Source: Microvirga flocculans ATCC BAA-817
GTDB lineage: Bacteria; Pseudomonadota; Alphaproteobacteria; Rhizobiales; Beijerinckiaceae
Length of the DNA stretch: 62,784 nucleotides
Reading direction: 5' to 3'
NCBI RefSeq assembly: GCF_000518665.1
Contig: NZ_JAEA01000016.1
Span: forward strand, 1 to 62,784
The number at the start of each line of letters is the position of its first letter. Position 1 is the first letter of the stretch. Both the position numbers and the translations under genes were made by a program. A model generated the notes under the pieces. That model saw only the letters and a program-made list of their open reading frames with translations. It made no database searches and had not been told where the DNA came from. This document shows positions 43,391-51,798 of the stretch, piece by piece.

Positions 43391-44926
43391 ATGTCATCGA
43401 CCTCTCATCTCGACCTGCCGCTGCTTGCCGCGGCGCAGGCGCAAAAGCACGTCACCCATAACGAAGCGCTCGCCGCACTCGATGCGCTCGTTCAGCTTGC
43501 GGTGAAGGAGCGCGGGCGCATCTCACCGCCGGCTTCGCCCGAGGAAGGGGCGCGCTTCCTCGTCGGTGCCGCTGCAACCGGCGCATTCGCCGGGCAGGAG
43601 GGCAAGATCGCCCTGTTCGATCTCGGCACATGGCGCTTCTTCACCCCGCGCCCCGGCTGGCTGGCCTATGTGGAGGCCGAGGATCTATTCGTCGTCTTCG
43701 ACGGAACCGGATGGAAGAAATCAGGGTCCGTTCCCGAGCAGATCCAGAATCTGCAGCGGCTGGGTCTCGGCACGACGGCCGATGGGCTGAACCGGCTCTC
43801 GGCCAAGCTCAACGCGGCGCTCTTCGCCGCTCTCCCGTTCGAGGAGGGCGGAAGCGGTGACTTGCGTTTCGTGCTCAACAAGAGCCAGGAAGCGAATGTG
43901 CTGTCGCAGCTCTACCAGCGCGGCTTCAGCGGACGCGCGGAAACGGGCCTGATCGGCAACGACGATTTCGGCATCAGGGTCTCGGACGACGGCAGTACGT
44001 GGCGGGATGCGATGCGCATCGACCGCAACACGGGTATCGCCTCGTTCCCCGCTGGTCTTTCCGGCGTGCCTCGACCCAATCTCCTCATCAATGCTGCCTT
44101 TCTCGTGAACCAGCGCAAATATCCCGGCGGGGCCTTGTTCGCTGGCATGTATGGGTTCGATCGCTGGAAGGCAGGACCCGGCGGCTGCATCGTCAGCCGT
44201 GCGGCCGATGGAACGATATCCCTGACCGGCACGCTCGAGCAGGTCATCGAGGTCGCGCAGGCAATGGAGATCGGCGCAGCCAGTTTCGCAGGAATGACGC
44301 TGACGCTGTCGGTGGAGAGCCCCTCTGTCCCGCTGTCGGTATGGATCGGCTCGCAGGCCGCAACCATTCCCGCCGGGACCGGCCGCTGCTCGGCGACCGT
44401 GACCCTGGGCGGATCGGAGACCGGCAACCTCGTCGTGCGCCTGCAATCGTCCGAAGCGTGTTCCTTCAAATTCATCAAGCTGGAATGCGGAGCCTTCGCC
44501 ACGCCGTGGGCTGCTGTGCCGCTCGATGTCGATGAACTTCGCTGCCGCCGCTACTACCAGCGGATTCCCGTCAGCAGCGGAACGCCTGCCCAGCTCGGCG
44601 TTCTCGGACAGCGCAGCGGCACGAACGCCATCGACTTCGTCGTTTCCCTCCCGGTGGCAATGCGGGCCGATCCGGCGGTCCTCAGCAGCGGCTTCGCCTG
44701 GGCATCCACGACGCCTTCGGGCAATCAGGCCGGGTTCTATAACGTCGGCACGGCAGCATGGTCGACCCTGTCGGGCGCTCTGACGGTGACGACCGCAGTG
44801 CCGTCGAGTCCCAACTGCGCCATCCTGCGGCTCCAGGCCGGAACCACGTTCGGCGGCTCCGCCGGCAGCGTCGGAAACCTATATATGGGTTCCTCTGCCT
44901 ATATCGCGTTTCAGGCAGAGATATGA
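43391..44926 (+). CDS. DUF2793 tail-fibre-like protein
   Basis: 511 residues. The N-terminal DUF2793 domain is clear (LPLLAAAQAQKHVTHNEALAALDALVQ, FLVGAAATGAFAGQEGKIALFD, WLAYVEAEDLFVVFDG). The middle contains NLLINAAFLVNQR, a motif common in phage fibre proteins, and the C-terminal half is beta-rich and looks like a receptor-binding region. DUF2793 genes commonly follow g15 in Hyphomicrobiales GTA clusters. Base composition matches the cluster, in contrast to the adhesin at 25377. Confidence 0.88.
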   Translation: MSSTSHLDLPLLAAAQAQKHVTHNEALAALDALVQLAVKERGRISPPASPEEGARFLVGAAATGAFAGQEGKIALFDLGTWRFFTPRPGWLAYVEAEDLFVVFDGTGWKKSGSVPEQIQNLQRLGLGTTADGLNRLSAKLNAALFAALPFEEGGSGDLRFVLNKSQEANVLSQLYQRGFSGRAETGLIGNDDFGIRVSDDGSTWRDAMRIDRNTGIASFPAGLSGVPRPNLLINAAFLVNQRKYPGGALFAGMYGFDRWKAGPGGCIVSRAADGTISLTGTLEQVIEVAQAMEIGAASFAGMTLTLSVESPSVPLSVWIGSQAATIPAGTGRCSATVTLGGSETGNLVVRLQSSEACSFKFIKLECGAFATPWAAVPLDVDELRCRRYYQRIPVSSGTPAQLGVLGQRSGTNAIDFVVSLPVAMRADPAVLSSGFAWASTTPSGNQAGFYNVGTAAWSTLSGALTVTTAVPSSPNCAILRLQAGTTFGGSAGSVGNLYMGSSAYIAFQAEI

Positions 44927-44929
44927 GCG

Positions 44930-45478
44930 ATGGCCACGCGTAACCCTCCGACACGGTTCGAGCAGGCTGTCGCCATCGTCCTGCTTCACGAAGGCGGCTT
45001 CGTGCAGCATCCACGCGATCCGGGCGGTGCGACCAAGTTCGGCATCACGCGCGAAACCTTGTCCCGCGCGAGGGGGCGGCCCGTCTCCAGCGAGGATGTG
45101 CGCGATCTGACCCGGGTCGAGGCTGCAGATATCTACCGGCGTCTCTACTGGGAGGCGGTGCGCGCCGACGAGCTTCCGCCAGGGCTCGATCTCGCCGTTT
45201 TCGACCTCGCGGTTCATTCGGGAGCCTCGCGGGCGGCGTCGATGCTGCAGGCACAGCTCGCCGTCGAAACCGATGGAATCATCGGCCCGGTGACGCTGGC
45301 AGCCGCCAGCGCCGCGGATGCCCCGGCGGCGATCCGGGCACTGACCCGCAGCCGCCTCGACTTTCTCGCCCGCCTGCCGACCTCGCCCATCTTCGGGCGC
45401 GGCTGGCGCAGGCGGGTTCTTTCGATCGAGCGGGATGCCCTCCGGCTCGCTTCCCTTCCACCTCTTCACCAAGGATGA
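44930..45478 (+). CDS. GH108 family N-acetylmuramidase (endolysin)
   Basis: 182 residues. The motif EGGFVQHPRDPGGATKFGIT carries the catalytic Glu (EGG) and is diagnostic of the GH108 phage lysozymes; downstream VFDLAVHSGASRAASMLQ and the peptidoglycan-binding-like ETDGIIGPVTLAA segment also fit. No signal peptide is present, so export needs a holin, encoded directly downstream. It would lyse the producer cell to release particles. Confidence 0.92.
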   Translation: MATRNPPTRFEQAVAIVLLHEGGFVQHPRDPGGATKFGITRETLSRARGRPVSSEDVRDLTRVEAADIYRRLYWEAVRADELPPGLDLAVFDLAVHSGASRAASMLQAQLAVETDGIIGPVTLAAASAADAPAAIRALTRSRLDFLARLPTSPIFGRGWRRRVLSIERDALRLASLPPLHQG

Positions 45479-45484
45479 ATTGAG

Positions 45485-45694
45485 ATGTTCGATACCAAGA
45501 CCATTCTGGCGAGCCGGACCGTCTGGGCCAACCTGATCGGCCTCGCCGCCCTCGTTCTCGGGTTGTTCGGCTTAGACGGCTCCGCCCTGACCACGGGCGC
45601 CTTCGAGGAAGCGCTCGTTCAGCTCGTCGCCGCGGGCAGCTTCATCGCCTCGACCGTCTTCAGAATCCTGGCCACGAAGCAGATCCTGAGCTAG
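45485..45694 (+). CDS. Holin-like small membrane protein
   Basis: 69 residues with two hydrophobic segments (about 13-31, VWANLIGLAALVLGLFGL, and 44-62, LVQLVAAGSFIASTVFRIL) and a short C-terminal tail. Size, topology and position right after the muramidase gene fit a phage holin. GAATTGAG lies before the ATG. Confidence 0.78.
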   Translation: MFDTKTILASRTVWANLIGLAALVLGLFGLDGSALTTGAFEEALVQLVAAGSFIASTVFRILATKQILS

Positions 45695-45724
45695 CGCAGC
45701 GTGCCGAGCTGAGGACTCCACTTT

Positions 45725-45753
45725 CGGTCCCGATGCTCTAGCATCAGGGGCCG
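45725..45753. terminator. Strong hairpin after the holin gene, candidate end of GTA transcription
   Basis: A stem of about 12 pairs with a single bulged A and a TCTA loop lies 31 bases after the last GTA gene. No T-run follows, so it may act with Rho or protect the 3' end. Confidence 0.45.
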
Positions 45754-45797
45754 AGACAAAGCCGGATGCCGGCGCCGCAGAAAAATTTTCGATGGGC

Positions 45798-45824
45798 TGT
45801 CGATTTGACCGATGCTCGCTCGTC
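45798..45824 (+). promoter_or_regulatory. Candidate ECF42-type sigma promoter
   Basis: TGTCGA (45798-45803), a 17-base spacer and CGTC (45821-45824) stand 47 bases before the DGPF gene. TGTCGA and CGTC are the -35 and -10 elements reported for ECF42 sigma factors, and an ECF42-type factor is encoded just downstream, so autoregulation is likely. Confidence 0.6.
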
Positions 45825-45870
45825 GTAGGGGCAGGGGGCCGATGGGCCTCCGTCAATGGAGGAAAGAACG

Positions 45871-46293
45871 ATGCGCGTAATGGTGATGGTGAAAGCGACG
45901 AAGGACAGCGAGGCGGGGATCATGCCTTCGACCGAGCTGCTCGAGGCCATGGGCAAGTACAACGAGGAACTCGTCAATGCAGGCATCATGCTGGCCGGCG
46001 AGGGTCTGAAGCCTTCCTCCAAGGGCAAGCGGGTGGCCTTCGACGGTCAGAGCCGAACCGTCATCGATGGGCCCTTTGCCGAGACCCGCGAGCTGGTCGC
46101 AGGCTACTGGATCTGGGAGGTCAAGGACATGGCCGAGGCCATCGAATGGGTGAAGCGCTGCCCCAATCCCATGCCGGGACCGAGCGAGATCGAGATCCGC
46201 CCGGTCTACGAAATGGCCGATTTTGCCGATGCCATGACGCCAGCGGTTGCCGAGCTGCATGACCGGACGAGCGAGAAGCTGGCTGCCCGCTAG
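45871..46293 (+). CDS. YciI/DGPF domain protein, partner of an ECF42 sigma factor
   Basis: 140 residues of the YCII-related superfamily with the literal DGPF motif in VIDGPFAETRELVAGYWIW. Members form small ferredoxin-like dimers; the function is not known, but genes of this family stand next to ECF42 sigma genes in many bacteria and are their typical targets. ATG 45871 has GGAGGAAAG upstream; an ATG at 45856 overlaps that ribosome site. The sigma factor gene starts about 100 bases downstream. Confidence 0.9.
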   Translation: MRVMVMVKATKDSEAGIMPSTELLEAMGKYNEELVNAGIMLAGEGLKPSSKGKRVAFDGQSRTVIDGPFAETRELVAGYWIWEVKDMAEAIEWVKRCPNPMPGPSEIEIRPVYEMADFADAMTPAVAELHDRTSEKLAAR

Positions 46294-46398
46294 AGTATCG
46301 GGCCTGAGAGCGACCTCCGGTTCCGCCTGGTGCCCCAGGGCGGCGTTCATGTTCGCCGCGATTTGCTGGAATCAACGCTTTTCCGTTAAGCGGAATCC

Positions 46399-47661
46399 AT
46401 GACGGCGACGGAAACCCATCGGGCGATCGAGACGGTCTTCCGTATCGAGCTGGCCAGGCTCATCGCGGGTCTGGTGCGTCTCGTGCGGGATGTGAGCCTG
46501 GCCGAAGAACTGGCGCAGGATGCTCTCCTGGCCGCCTTGTCGGAATGGCCGAGGGCCGGGGTTCCTCAGACCCCCGGCGCCTGGCTCATGGCTGTGGCCA
46601 AGCGCCGGGCAGTCGACGGGATCCGCCGCGACAGGATGCTGGCGCGCAAGCATGCCGAAATCGGCCGGGACCTCGATCCCGCATACGATGGCGGGTTCGA
46701 GACCGTCGAGGCGGCCCTGGACGACGAGATCGGCGACGAGCTTCTGAGCCTGATCTTCACCGCTTGCCATCCGATGCTCTCGCCCGAGGCACGCGCGGCT
46801 CTGACCCTGCGCCTGATCGGAGGATTGGCCACGGACGAGATCGCGCGCGCATTCCTGTCGAACGAGGCGACGATCGCCCAGCGGATTGTCCGGGCCAAGA
46901 AGGCGCTCGGCAAAGCCGGGCTGAGCTATGAAGTGCCGCGCGGGGCAGAGCGGAAAGCGCGTCTCGCCTCGGTGCTGGAAGTCCTCTACCTGATCTTCAA
47001 CGAGGGCTATGCGGCCACCGCAGGCGACGACCTGATCCGGCCTTCCCTCTGTTCGGAGGCCCAGCGGATGGGACGCGTTCTCGCCGGGCTGATGCCCGAC
47101 GAGCCTGAGGTTTTCGGCCTCCTCGCGCTCATGGAAATCCAGGCGTCGCGCCTGGCCGCACGCACGGCGCCTGATGGCTCCCCTGTTCCCCTGACCGAAC
47201 AGAACCGCGCCCGATGGGACCGGCTCCTGATCCGCCGGGGCCTTGCCGCCCTGGAGCGCGCAGAAGCCCTGGGCGGCGCCAGGGGTGCTTATGCGCTGCA
47301 GGCGGCCCTGGCGGCATGCCATGCCAGGGCGCGCAGGCCCGAGGAAACAGACTGGGCGAAGATCGCCGCGCTCTACGATGCGCTCCGTGAGGTCATGCCG
47401 TCGCCGGTGGTCGATCTCAACCGGGCCGTGGCCTACAGCATGGCCATAGGGCCGCAGGCGGGACTGGCCCTCATCACCGCTCTCGAAGGGGTGGACGCTC
47501 TGCGCGGCTATGCTTCTCTGCCGGCGGCGAAAGGAGACTTTCTGTTCCGCGCAGGCCGCCTTGCCGAAGCGAAGGCGCAGTTCGAGCAGGCGGCTTCCCT
47601 AAGCAGCAATACTCGCGAGAAGGCCTTTTTTCTCAAGCGTGCCGCAATCTGCGACCGGTGA
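46399..47661 (+). CDS. ECF42-type RNA polymerase sigma factor with C-terminal TPR-like extension
   Basis: 420 residues, far longer than ordinary ECF sigma factors. Sigma region 2 (about 15-85) with LVRDVSLAEELAQDALLAAL and region 4 (about 120-180) with ATDEIARAFLSNEATIAQRIVRAKKAL-like helices (read as TDEIARAFLSNEATIAQ and RIVRAKKAL) are followed by a 230-residue helical extension (DUF6596/TPR-like) containing LYLIFNEGYAA and VVDLNRAVAYSMA. This extension replaces an anti-sigma factor in the ECF42 group. It presumably controls the DGPF gene upstream. Confidence 0.92.
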   Translation: MTATETHRAIETVFRIELARLIAGLVRLVRDVSLAEELAQDALLAALSEWPRAGVPQTPGAWLMAVAKRRAVDGIRRDRMLARKHAEIGRDLDPAYDGGFETVEAALDDEIGDELLSLIFTACHPMLSPEARAALTLRLIGGLATDEIARAFLSNEATIAQRIVRAKKALGKAGLSYEVPRGAERKARLASVLEVLYLIFNEGYAATAGDDLIRPSLCSEAQRMGRVLAGLMPDEPEVFGLLALMEIQASRLAARTAPDGSPVPLTEQNRARWDRLLIRRGLAALERAEALGGARGAYALQAALAACHARARRPEETDWAKIAALYDALREVMPSPVVDLNRAVAYSMAIGPQAGLALITALEGVDALRGYASLPAAKGDFLFRAGRLAEAKAQFEQAASLSSNTREKAFFLKRAAICDR

Positions 47662-47754
47662 CACGCAACGGCGAGCGGGAAGCCGTTCACACTCGTAAGA
47701 CCGGCATCCGATAAATTCAGAATTCGTTCATTGCGGCAAAGGCATGGTTTTTTC

Positions 47755-48069
47755 ATGCGTCTGGTTTGGCTTGTCATAGCGTTGTGGGGAATGGCGGGGG
47801 CGGCGTCCGCGCAAAGCGCGTCGGCGGCCCTGCGGAATTGCCTGCCGCCCCGTGAAATGCAGGAAGCCGTGGCTGCCAAGGGCATCGTCACGCCGGCCTC
47901 CGCCGTGATGACGGCGCGGCGGCAGGTGCCGGGGGCCGACGTGGTCCGCGCGAGCCTCTGCCGCAACAGCGATTCCCTCGTCTATGTGATCATGGCCTTG
48001 CAAAAGGACGGTCGCATCGTGCAAGTGATGATCGACGGCCCCTCCGGGCGCGTGAAATCGGTCAAATAG
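47755..48069 (+). CDS. Small exported PepSY-like protein
   Basis: 104 residues with a signal peptide (about 1-19, ending GAASA). The mature part, SDSLVYVIMALQKDGRIVQVMIDGPSGRV, resembles a single PepSY-type unit. Genes of this kind precede the FeuP/FeuQ two-component pair in rhizobia, where the protein tunes the kinase. The start chosen is ATG 47755; TTG 47731 would add eight residues. It lies 14 bases upstream of the regulator gene. Confidence 0.8.
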   Translation: MRLVWLVIALWGMAGAASAQSASAALRNCLPPREMQEAVAAKGIVTPASAVMTARRQVPGADVVRASLCRNSDSLVYVIMALQKDGRIVQVMIDGPSGRVKSVK

Positions 48070-48083
48070 AGAAAGCTCGGAAC

Positions 48084-48755
48084 GTGCGCCTACTCGTTGT
48101 CGAGGACGACAAGAACCTCAATAAGCAGATCGTGACCGCCCTTGAGCAGGCGGGCTACGCGGTGGATGCCGCCATGGACGGCGAGGAAGGGCAGTTTCTG
48201 GGCGAGACCGAACCCTATGACGCCATCATCCTCGACCTCGGCCTGCCGAAGGTGGACGGCGTCTCCGTTCTGACCGCCTGGCGGCGCGAGGGGCGAAAGA
48301 CCCCCGTGATCATTCTCACCGCCCGCGACCGCTGGAGCGACAAGGTCCAAGGCTTCGATGCCGGAGCTGATGATTACGTAACGAAACCTTTCCACATGGA
48401 AGAGCTCCTGGCCCGCGTGCGCGCCCTCCTGCGCCGCTCGACCGGCCACGCCACGAGCGAGATCACCTGCGGGCCCGTGAAGCTCGACACCCGCTCCGGC
48501 CGCGTGGCGGTGGACGGCAACCCCGTGAAGCTGACCTCCCACGAATACCGGCTCCTATCCTACCTCATGCATCACACGGGGCGCATCGTCTCGCGCGGTG
48601 AGCTGACCGAGCACCTCTACGATCAGGATTTCGACCGGGATTCGAACACCATCGAAGTGTTCATCGGTCGCCTGCGCAAGAAGCTCGGCGTCGACATCAT
48701 CCAGACCGTCCGCGGGCTGGGCTACCTCCTCGACGCGAGCCAGACCAAGCCGTGA
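48084..48755 (+). CDS. OmpR-family response regulator (FeuP-like)
   Basis: 223 residues: receiver domain (1-115) with acidic pocket VVEDD, phospho-acceptor Asp in ILDLGLPKVDG and the switch Lys in YVTKPFH, then an OmpR-type winged helix (about 125-220) with LTSHEYRLLSYLM and NTIEVFIGRLRKKLG. Downstream kinase overlaps by four bases. The order PepSY protein-regulator-kinase matches feuP/feuQ of rhizobia, which acts on envelope and cyclic glucan functions; the assignment is by context. Confidence 0.9.
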   Translation: MRLLVVEDDKNLNKQIVTALEQAGYAVDAAMDGEEGQFLGETEPYDAIILDLGLPKVDGVSVLTAWRREGRKTPVIILTARDRWSDKVQGFDAGADDYVTKPFHMEELLARVRALLRRSTGHATSEITCGPVKLDTRSGRVAVDGNPVKLTSHEYRLLSYLMHHTGRIVSRGELTEHLYDQDFDRDSNTIEVFIGRLRKKLGVDIIQTVRGLGYLLDASQTKP

Positions 48756-50149
48756 CCGGCTTGCCGCCGTTCGTGAGGCGTTTCGCCAGCCGGCCCATCG
48801 CGGTCCGCCTGGCGGTTTCCTCCGTCTTCTGGAGCTTCGTGATCCTGCTGATCGCGGGGCTCATTCTCTCGACGCTTTACCGGGACAATACGGAGCGCTC
48901 TTTCGACCAGCGCCTCCTCGTCTATGCCAACACGCTGGCCTCCAACCTCGTCGGGCCCGGCGATCCCGACCGCGATCTGGGGCCTATCGGCGATCCGCGC
49001 TTCGAGCTGCCCCTGTCGGGATGGTACTGGCAGGTGGCGCGGCCCAACGCGGCGCCGGGCGAGCTTCGTTCCTCGAAATCCCTTTTCGGCGGGCAGCTGC
49101 CCGGTCTCGCGGCGGACGACGACCGGTTCGGCCAGATCCGGCGCGGCTACGGCAAGGCGCCGGACGACCGCAACCTGCGCATCGTCGAACGCGATATCGA
49201 TCTCGGCGAGGACGGGCGCTACATCATTCGCGTGGCCGGACCCGCCGACGAGATCGAAGGGGCGGTGCGCGATTTCATCTTCGCGCTCACCGTCACCTTC
49301 GCCCTGCTGGGCATGGGCCTCGGCTTCACCACGCTGCTCCAGATCCGCTTCGGCCTGCGGCCGCTGGCCAATCTCCGCAGTGCGCTCGGCGCGATCCGGC
49401 GCGGGGAGGCGGAGCGCATCGTCGGCGAATATCCGCGCGACATCTCCCCGCTCGCCAGCGAACTCAACCTGCTTCTGGATACGAATCGCGAAATTCTCGA
49501 GCGCGCCCGCACGCAGGTCGGCAACCTCGCCCATGCGCTCAAGACCCCGCTTAGCGTCATCATGAACGAGGCGGAGAACGCGCCCGAGGACGTGGCCGCG
49601 AAGGTCCGCGAGCAGGCAACCCTCATGCGCGATCAGGTGAATTACTACCTCGACCGCGCTCGCGCGGCGGCTCTGGCGGGAACGCTCGGGACGCTCACCG
49701 AGGCCGAGCCCGTGATCGCCGGGCTCGTTCGCACCTTCGCCAAGATCTACCGGGACAAGGATCTGGAGATCGAGCTGGCGATCCCGCCGGGGCTGCGCTT
49801 CAGGGGCGAGAGGCAGGACCTGGAGGAGATGGCGGGCAACCTCATCGACAACGCCGCCAAATGGGCGGCGCGCAAGGTGGTCGTATCGGTCGAGGTTCTC
49901 CGCGACGACGACCGGCCGCGTTTCCGGCTGCTCATCAATGACGACGGTCCCGGCCTGCCTGAAACGGCGCGGGCCGAGGTGCTCAAGCGCGGCCGCCGGC
50001 TCGACGAAACGAAGCCCGGCTCGGGCCTCGGCCTCTCCATCGTCAGCGACCTTGCGGCCCTGTATCGCGGCTCCCTGAGGCTCGACGCTTCGCCCATGGG
50101 CGGCCTGCGATCCATCCTCGAACTCCCAGGGGATAGGAGTTCGCCTTAA
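48752..50149 (+). CDS. Membrane sensor histidine kinase (FeuQ-like)
   Basis: 465 residues. Two membrane segments (about 25-45 and 172-192) enclose a periplasmic sensor domain; a HAMP-like linker, then the dimerisation helix with the phosphoacceptor His in LAHALKTPLSVIMNEA, and the ATPase domain with NLIDNAAKWA, DDGPGLP and GSGLGLSI. The GTG start overlaps the regulator's stop, so both are made together. Terminates 65 bases before ccmI. Confidence 0.92.
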   Translation: MTGLPPFVRRFASRPIAVRLAVSSVFWSFVILLIAGLILSTLYRDNTERSFDQRLLVYANTLASNLVGPGDPDRDLGPIGDPRFELPLSGWYWQVARPNAAPGELRSSKSLFGGQLPGLAADDDRFGQIRRGYGKAPDDRNLRIVERDIDLGEDGRYIIRVAGPADEIEGAVRDFIFALTVTFALLGMGLGFTTLLQIRFGLRPLANLRSALGAIRRGEAERIVGEYPRDISPLASELNLLLDTNREILERARTQVGNLAHALKTPLSVIMNEAENAPEDVAAKVREQATLMRDQVNYYLDRARAAALAGTLGTLTEAEPVIAGLVRTFAKIYRDKDLEIELAIPPGLRFRGERQDLEEMAGNLIDNAAKWAARKVVVSVEVLRDDDRPRFRLLINDDGPGLPETARAEVLKRGRRLDETKPGSGLGLSIVSDLAALYRGSLRLDASPMGGLRSILELPGDRSSP

Positions 50150-50214
50150 GGACTTTTACGCGTGACACCGTGCCACCGTCGTGCTTCACGGGGACACGGG
50201 GTAAATAGGACTTT

Positions 50215-51315
50215 ATGGTGATCTGGATTATCCTTCTGGCAATGACGGCGGCAGCCGTGATGGCGGTGCTCTGGCCGCTGTCCCGCCACCATGCCATCGA
50301 GCGCCAAGCCGACCCGGATACGCAGTTCTACCGTGAGCAGATCGCCGAGATCGAGCGGGACCAGGCTCGCGGCGTGCTGCTGGCCAGCGAGGCGGAGGCC
50401 GCGAAGGCCGAGGCCGGGCGCCGCCTCCTGCGGGCGAGGGGCCTTCAGGACGATTCCGTGGCCGCCGTCGGTGAACCGGCCCTGCGCCGCCGCCGCGCCG
50501 CTTCGACCCTGGCCCTGTCCCTCATCCCCATCCTGGCGCTCGCTACTTATGAAATCTACGGCTCGCCGCATCTCCTGAGCCAGCCCCCGGGCATGCAGGT
50601 CCAGCGGCAGGCGGACAGGATGGAGCTTCAGCAGGCCGTGGCGCAGATCGAGGCTCATCTCGCCAAGAACCCGCAGGACGGGCGTGGCTGGGAGGTTATC
50701 GCTCCGGTCTATATCCGCATGGGGCGCATCGACGATGCCGTGAAGGCTTATGAAGCGGCCGTCCGCTACCAGCCGCCCGATGCGGACCGTTTCGCCAATT
50801 ACGGCGAGGCCCTGGTGCTCGCCAAGGACGGGCTCATCTCCGCGGAGGCTCAGGCCGCCTTCGAGCAGGCGGTCAGGCTCGACCGGAACGCGGCCAAGGC
50901 CCGTTTCTATCTCGCTCGTGCGGCCGTTCAGGACGGGCAGATCGACAAGGCCAAGGCGGCTTATGAGGAACTTCTGGCCCTGGCTCCGGCCGATGCCCCA
51001 TGGGTGGGCGCCGTAAGGCAGGAACTGGCGGCTCTGGGAGCCACGCAGCCTGAGCAGGCGGAAGGCACGGCGCCACAGATCGGCCCAGAGGCCATCGCGG
51101 GCATGGTGGCAGGTCTCGCCAACCGCCTGGAGACCCAGGGAGGCTCGGCCGAGGAATGGGCGCGGCTGATCCGCTCCTATGCGGTGCTCGGCCAGCGTGA
51201 TAAAGCCACCGACGCCGCTCGGCGCGCCCGGGCGGCTCTGGCGCAGGATGCCACCGCGTTGAAGACCATCGACGCGATGACTCAAGAACTGAAACTGACC
51301 GACGCTCAGCCATGA
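50215..51315 (+). CDS. ccmI: Cytochrome c biogenesis protein CcmI
   Basis: 366 residues (CycH in rhizobia). It holds apocytochrome c for heme attachment. Two membrane segments (about 2-20 and 95-113) bracket a cytoplasmic leucine-zipper-like loop ([16 protein letters not shown]), and the C-terminal periplasmic part contains TPR units ([29 protein letters not shown] in pieces, [22 protein letters not shown]). It opens the operon ccmI-ccmE-ccmF-ccmH; the stop overlaps the ccmE start. Confidence 0.93.
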   Translation: MVIWIILLAMTAAAVMAVLWPLSRHHAIERQADPDTQFYREQIAEIERDQARGVLLASEAEAAKAEAGRRLLRARGLQDDSVAAVGEPALRRRRAASTLALSLIPILALATYEIYGSPHLLSQPPGMQVQRQADRMELQQAVAQIEAHLAKNPQDGRGWEVIAPVYIRMGRIDDAVKAYEAAVRYQPPDADRFANYGEALVLAKDGLISAEAQAAFEQAVRLDRNAAKARFYLARAAVQDGQIDKAKAAYEELLALAPADAPWVGAVRQELAALGATQPEQAEGTAPQIGPEAIAGMVAGLANRLETQGGSAEEWARLIRSYAVLGQRDKATDAARRARAALAQDATALKTIDAMTQELKLTDAQP

Positions 51316-51770
51316 CGAGAAAACAACGCCGCTTGACCCTGATCGGTGTCGCAGGATGCGTCCTCGCGATTGCCCTCGGCCTCGTGCTCTACGCCATGAA
51401 CGACACGATCGTCTTCTTCAACTCGCCCGCGGATATCCAGGCGAAGAACGTGCAGCCCGGCACGCGCATCCGTCTCGGCGGGCTCGTGAAGGATGGCTCC
51501 GTCCAGCGCGGCGCCGATCAGCGGATCACCTTCGAGGTGATGGATGCGGAGGCCGTGATCAAGGTGAACTATACGGGCCTGCTGCCCGACCTGTTCCGCG
51601 AGGGGCAGGGGGTCGTGGCCGAGGGCGTTCTCGAAAGTCCCACCGTTTTCCGTGCGGATTCCGTTCTCGCCAAGCACGACGAGAACTACATGCCGCGCGA
51701 GGTGGCCGATACGCTGAAGAAACAGGGGCACTGGCAGGGCGAGGCCAATGCCGCGCCCAAGACCCAGTAA
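51312..51770 (+). CDS. ccmE: Cytochrome c maturation protein CcmE (heme chaperone)
   Basis: 152 residues: a short cytoplasmic N-terminus, one membrane segment (about 8-28) and a periplasmic OB-fold. The covalent heme-binding His122 and nearby Tyr126 occur in the motif [10 protein letters not shown], as expected for CcmE. Earlier family segments are [13 protein letters not shown] and [18 protein letters not shown]. It receives heme and passes it to CcmF. Confidence 0.95.
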   Translation: MTRKQRRLTLIGVAGCVLAIALGLVLYAMNDTIVFFNSPADIQAKNVQPGTRIRLGGLVKDGSVQRGADQRITFEVMDAEAVIKVNYTGLLPDLFREGQGVVAEGVLESPTVFRADSVLAKHDENYMPREVADTLKKQGHWQGEANAAPKTQ

Positions 51771-51798
51771 CCGAACGCCGTAGGAAGGGAGAACCCTC

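Larger units (their letters stand above)
23504..45694 (+). mobile_element. Gene transfer agent (GTA) structural cluster with extra genes
   Basis: The full RcGTA-type order is present: small terminase g1, large terminase g2, portal g3, g3.5, prohead protease g4, capsid g5, connectors g6-g8, major tail g9, chaperones g10/g10.1, tape measure g11, distal tail g12, hub g13, peptidase g14, megatron g15. A DUF2793 gene, a GH108 muramidase and a holin-like gene follow. No integrase, repressor, replication gene or flanking attachment repeat was seen, which argues for a domesticated GTA rather than a prophage. Seven genes not in the canonical set are interspersed, five of them on the opposite strand or with a very different base composition. 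Confidence 0.92.
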
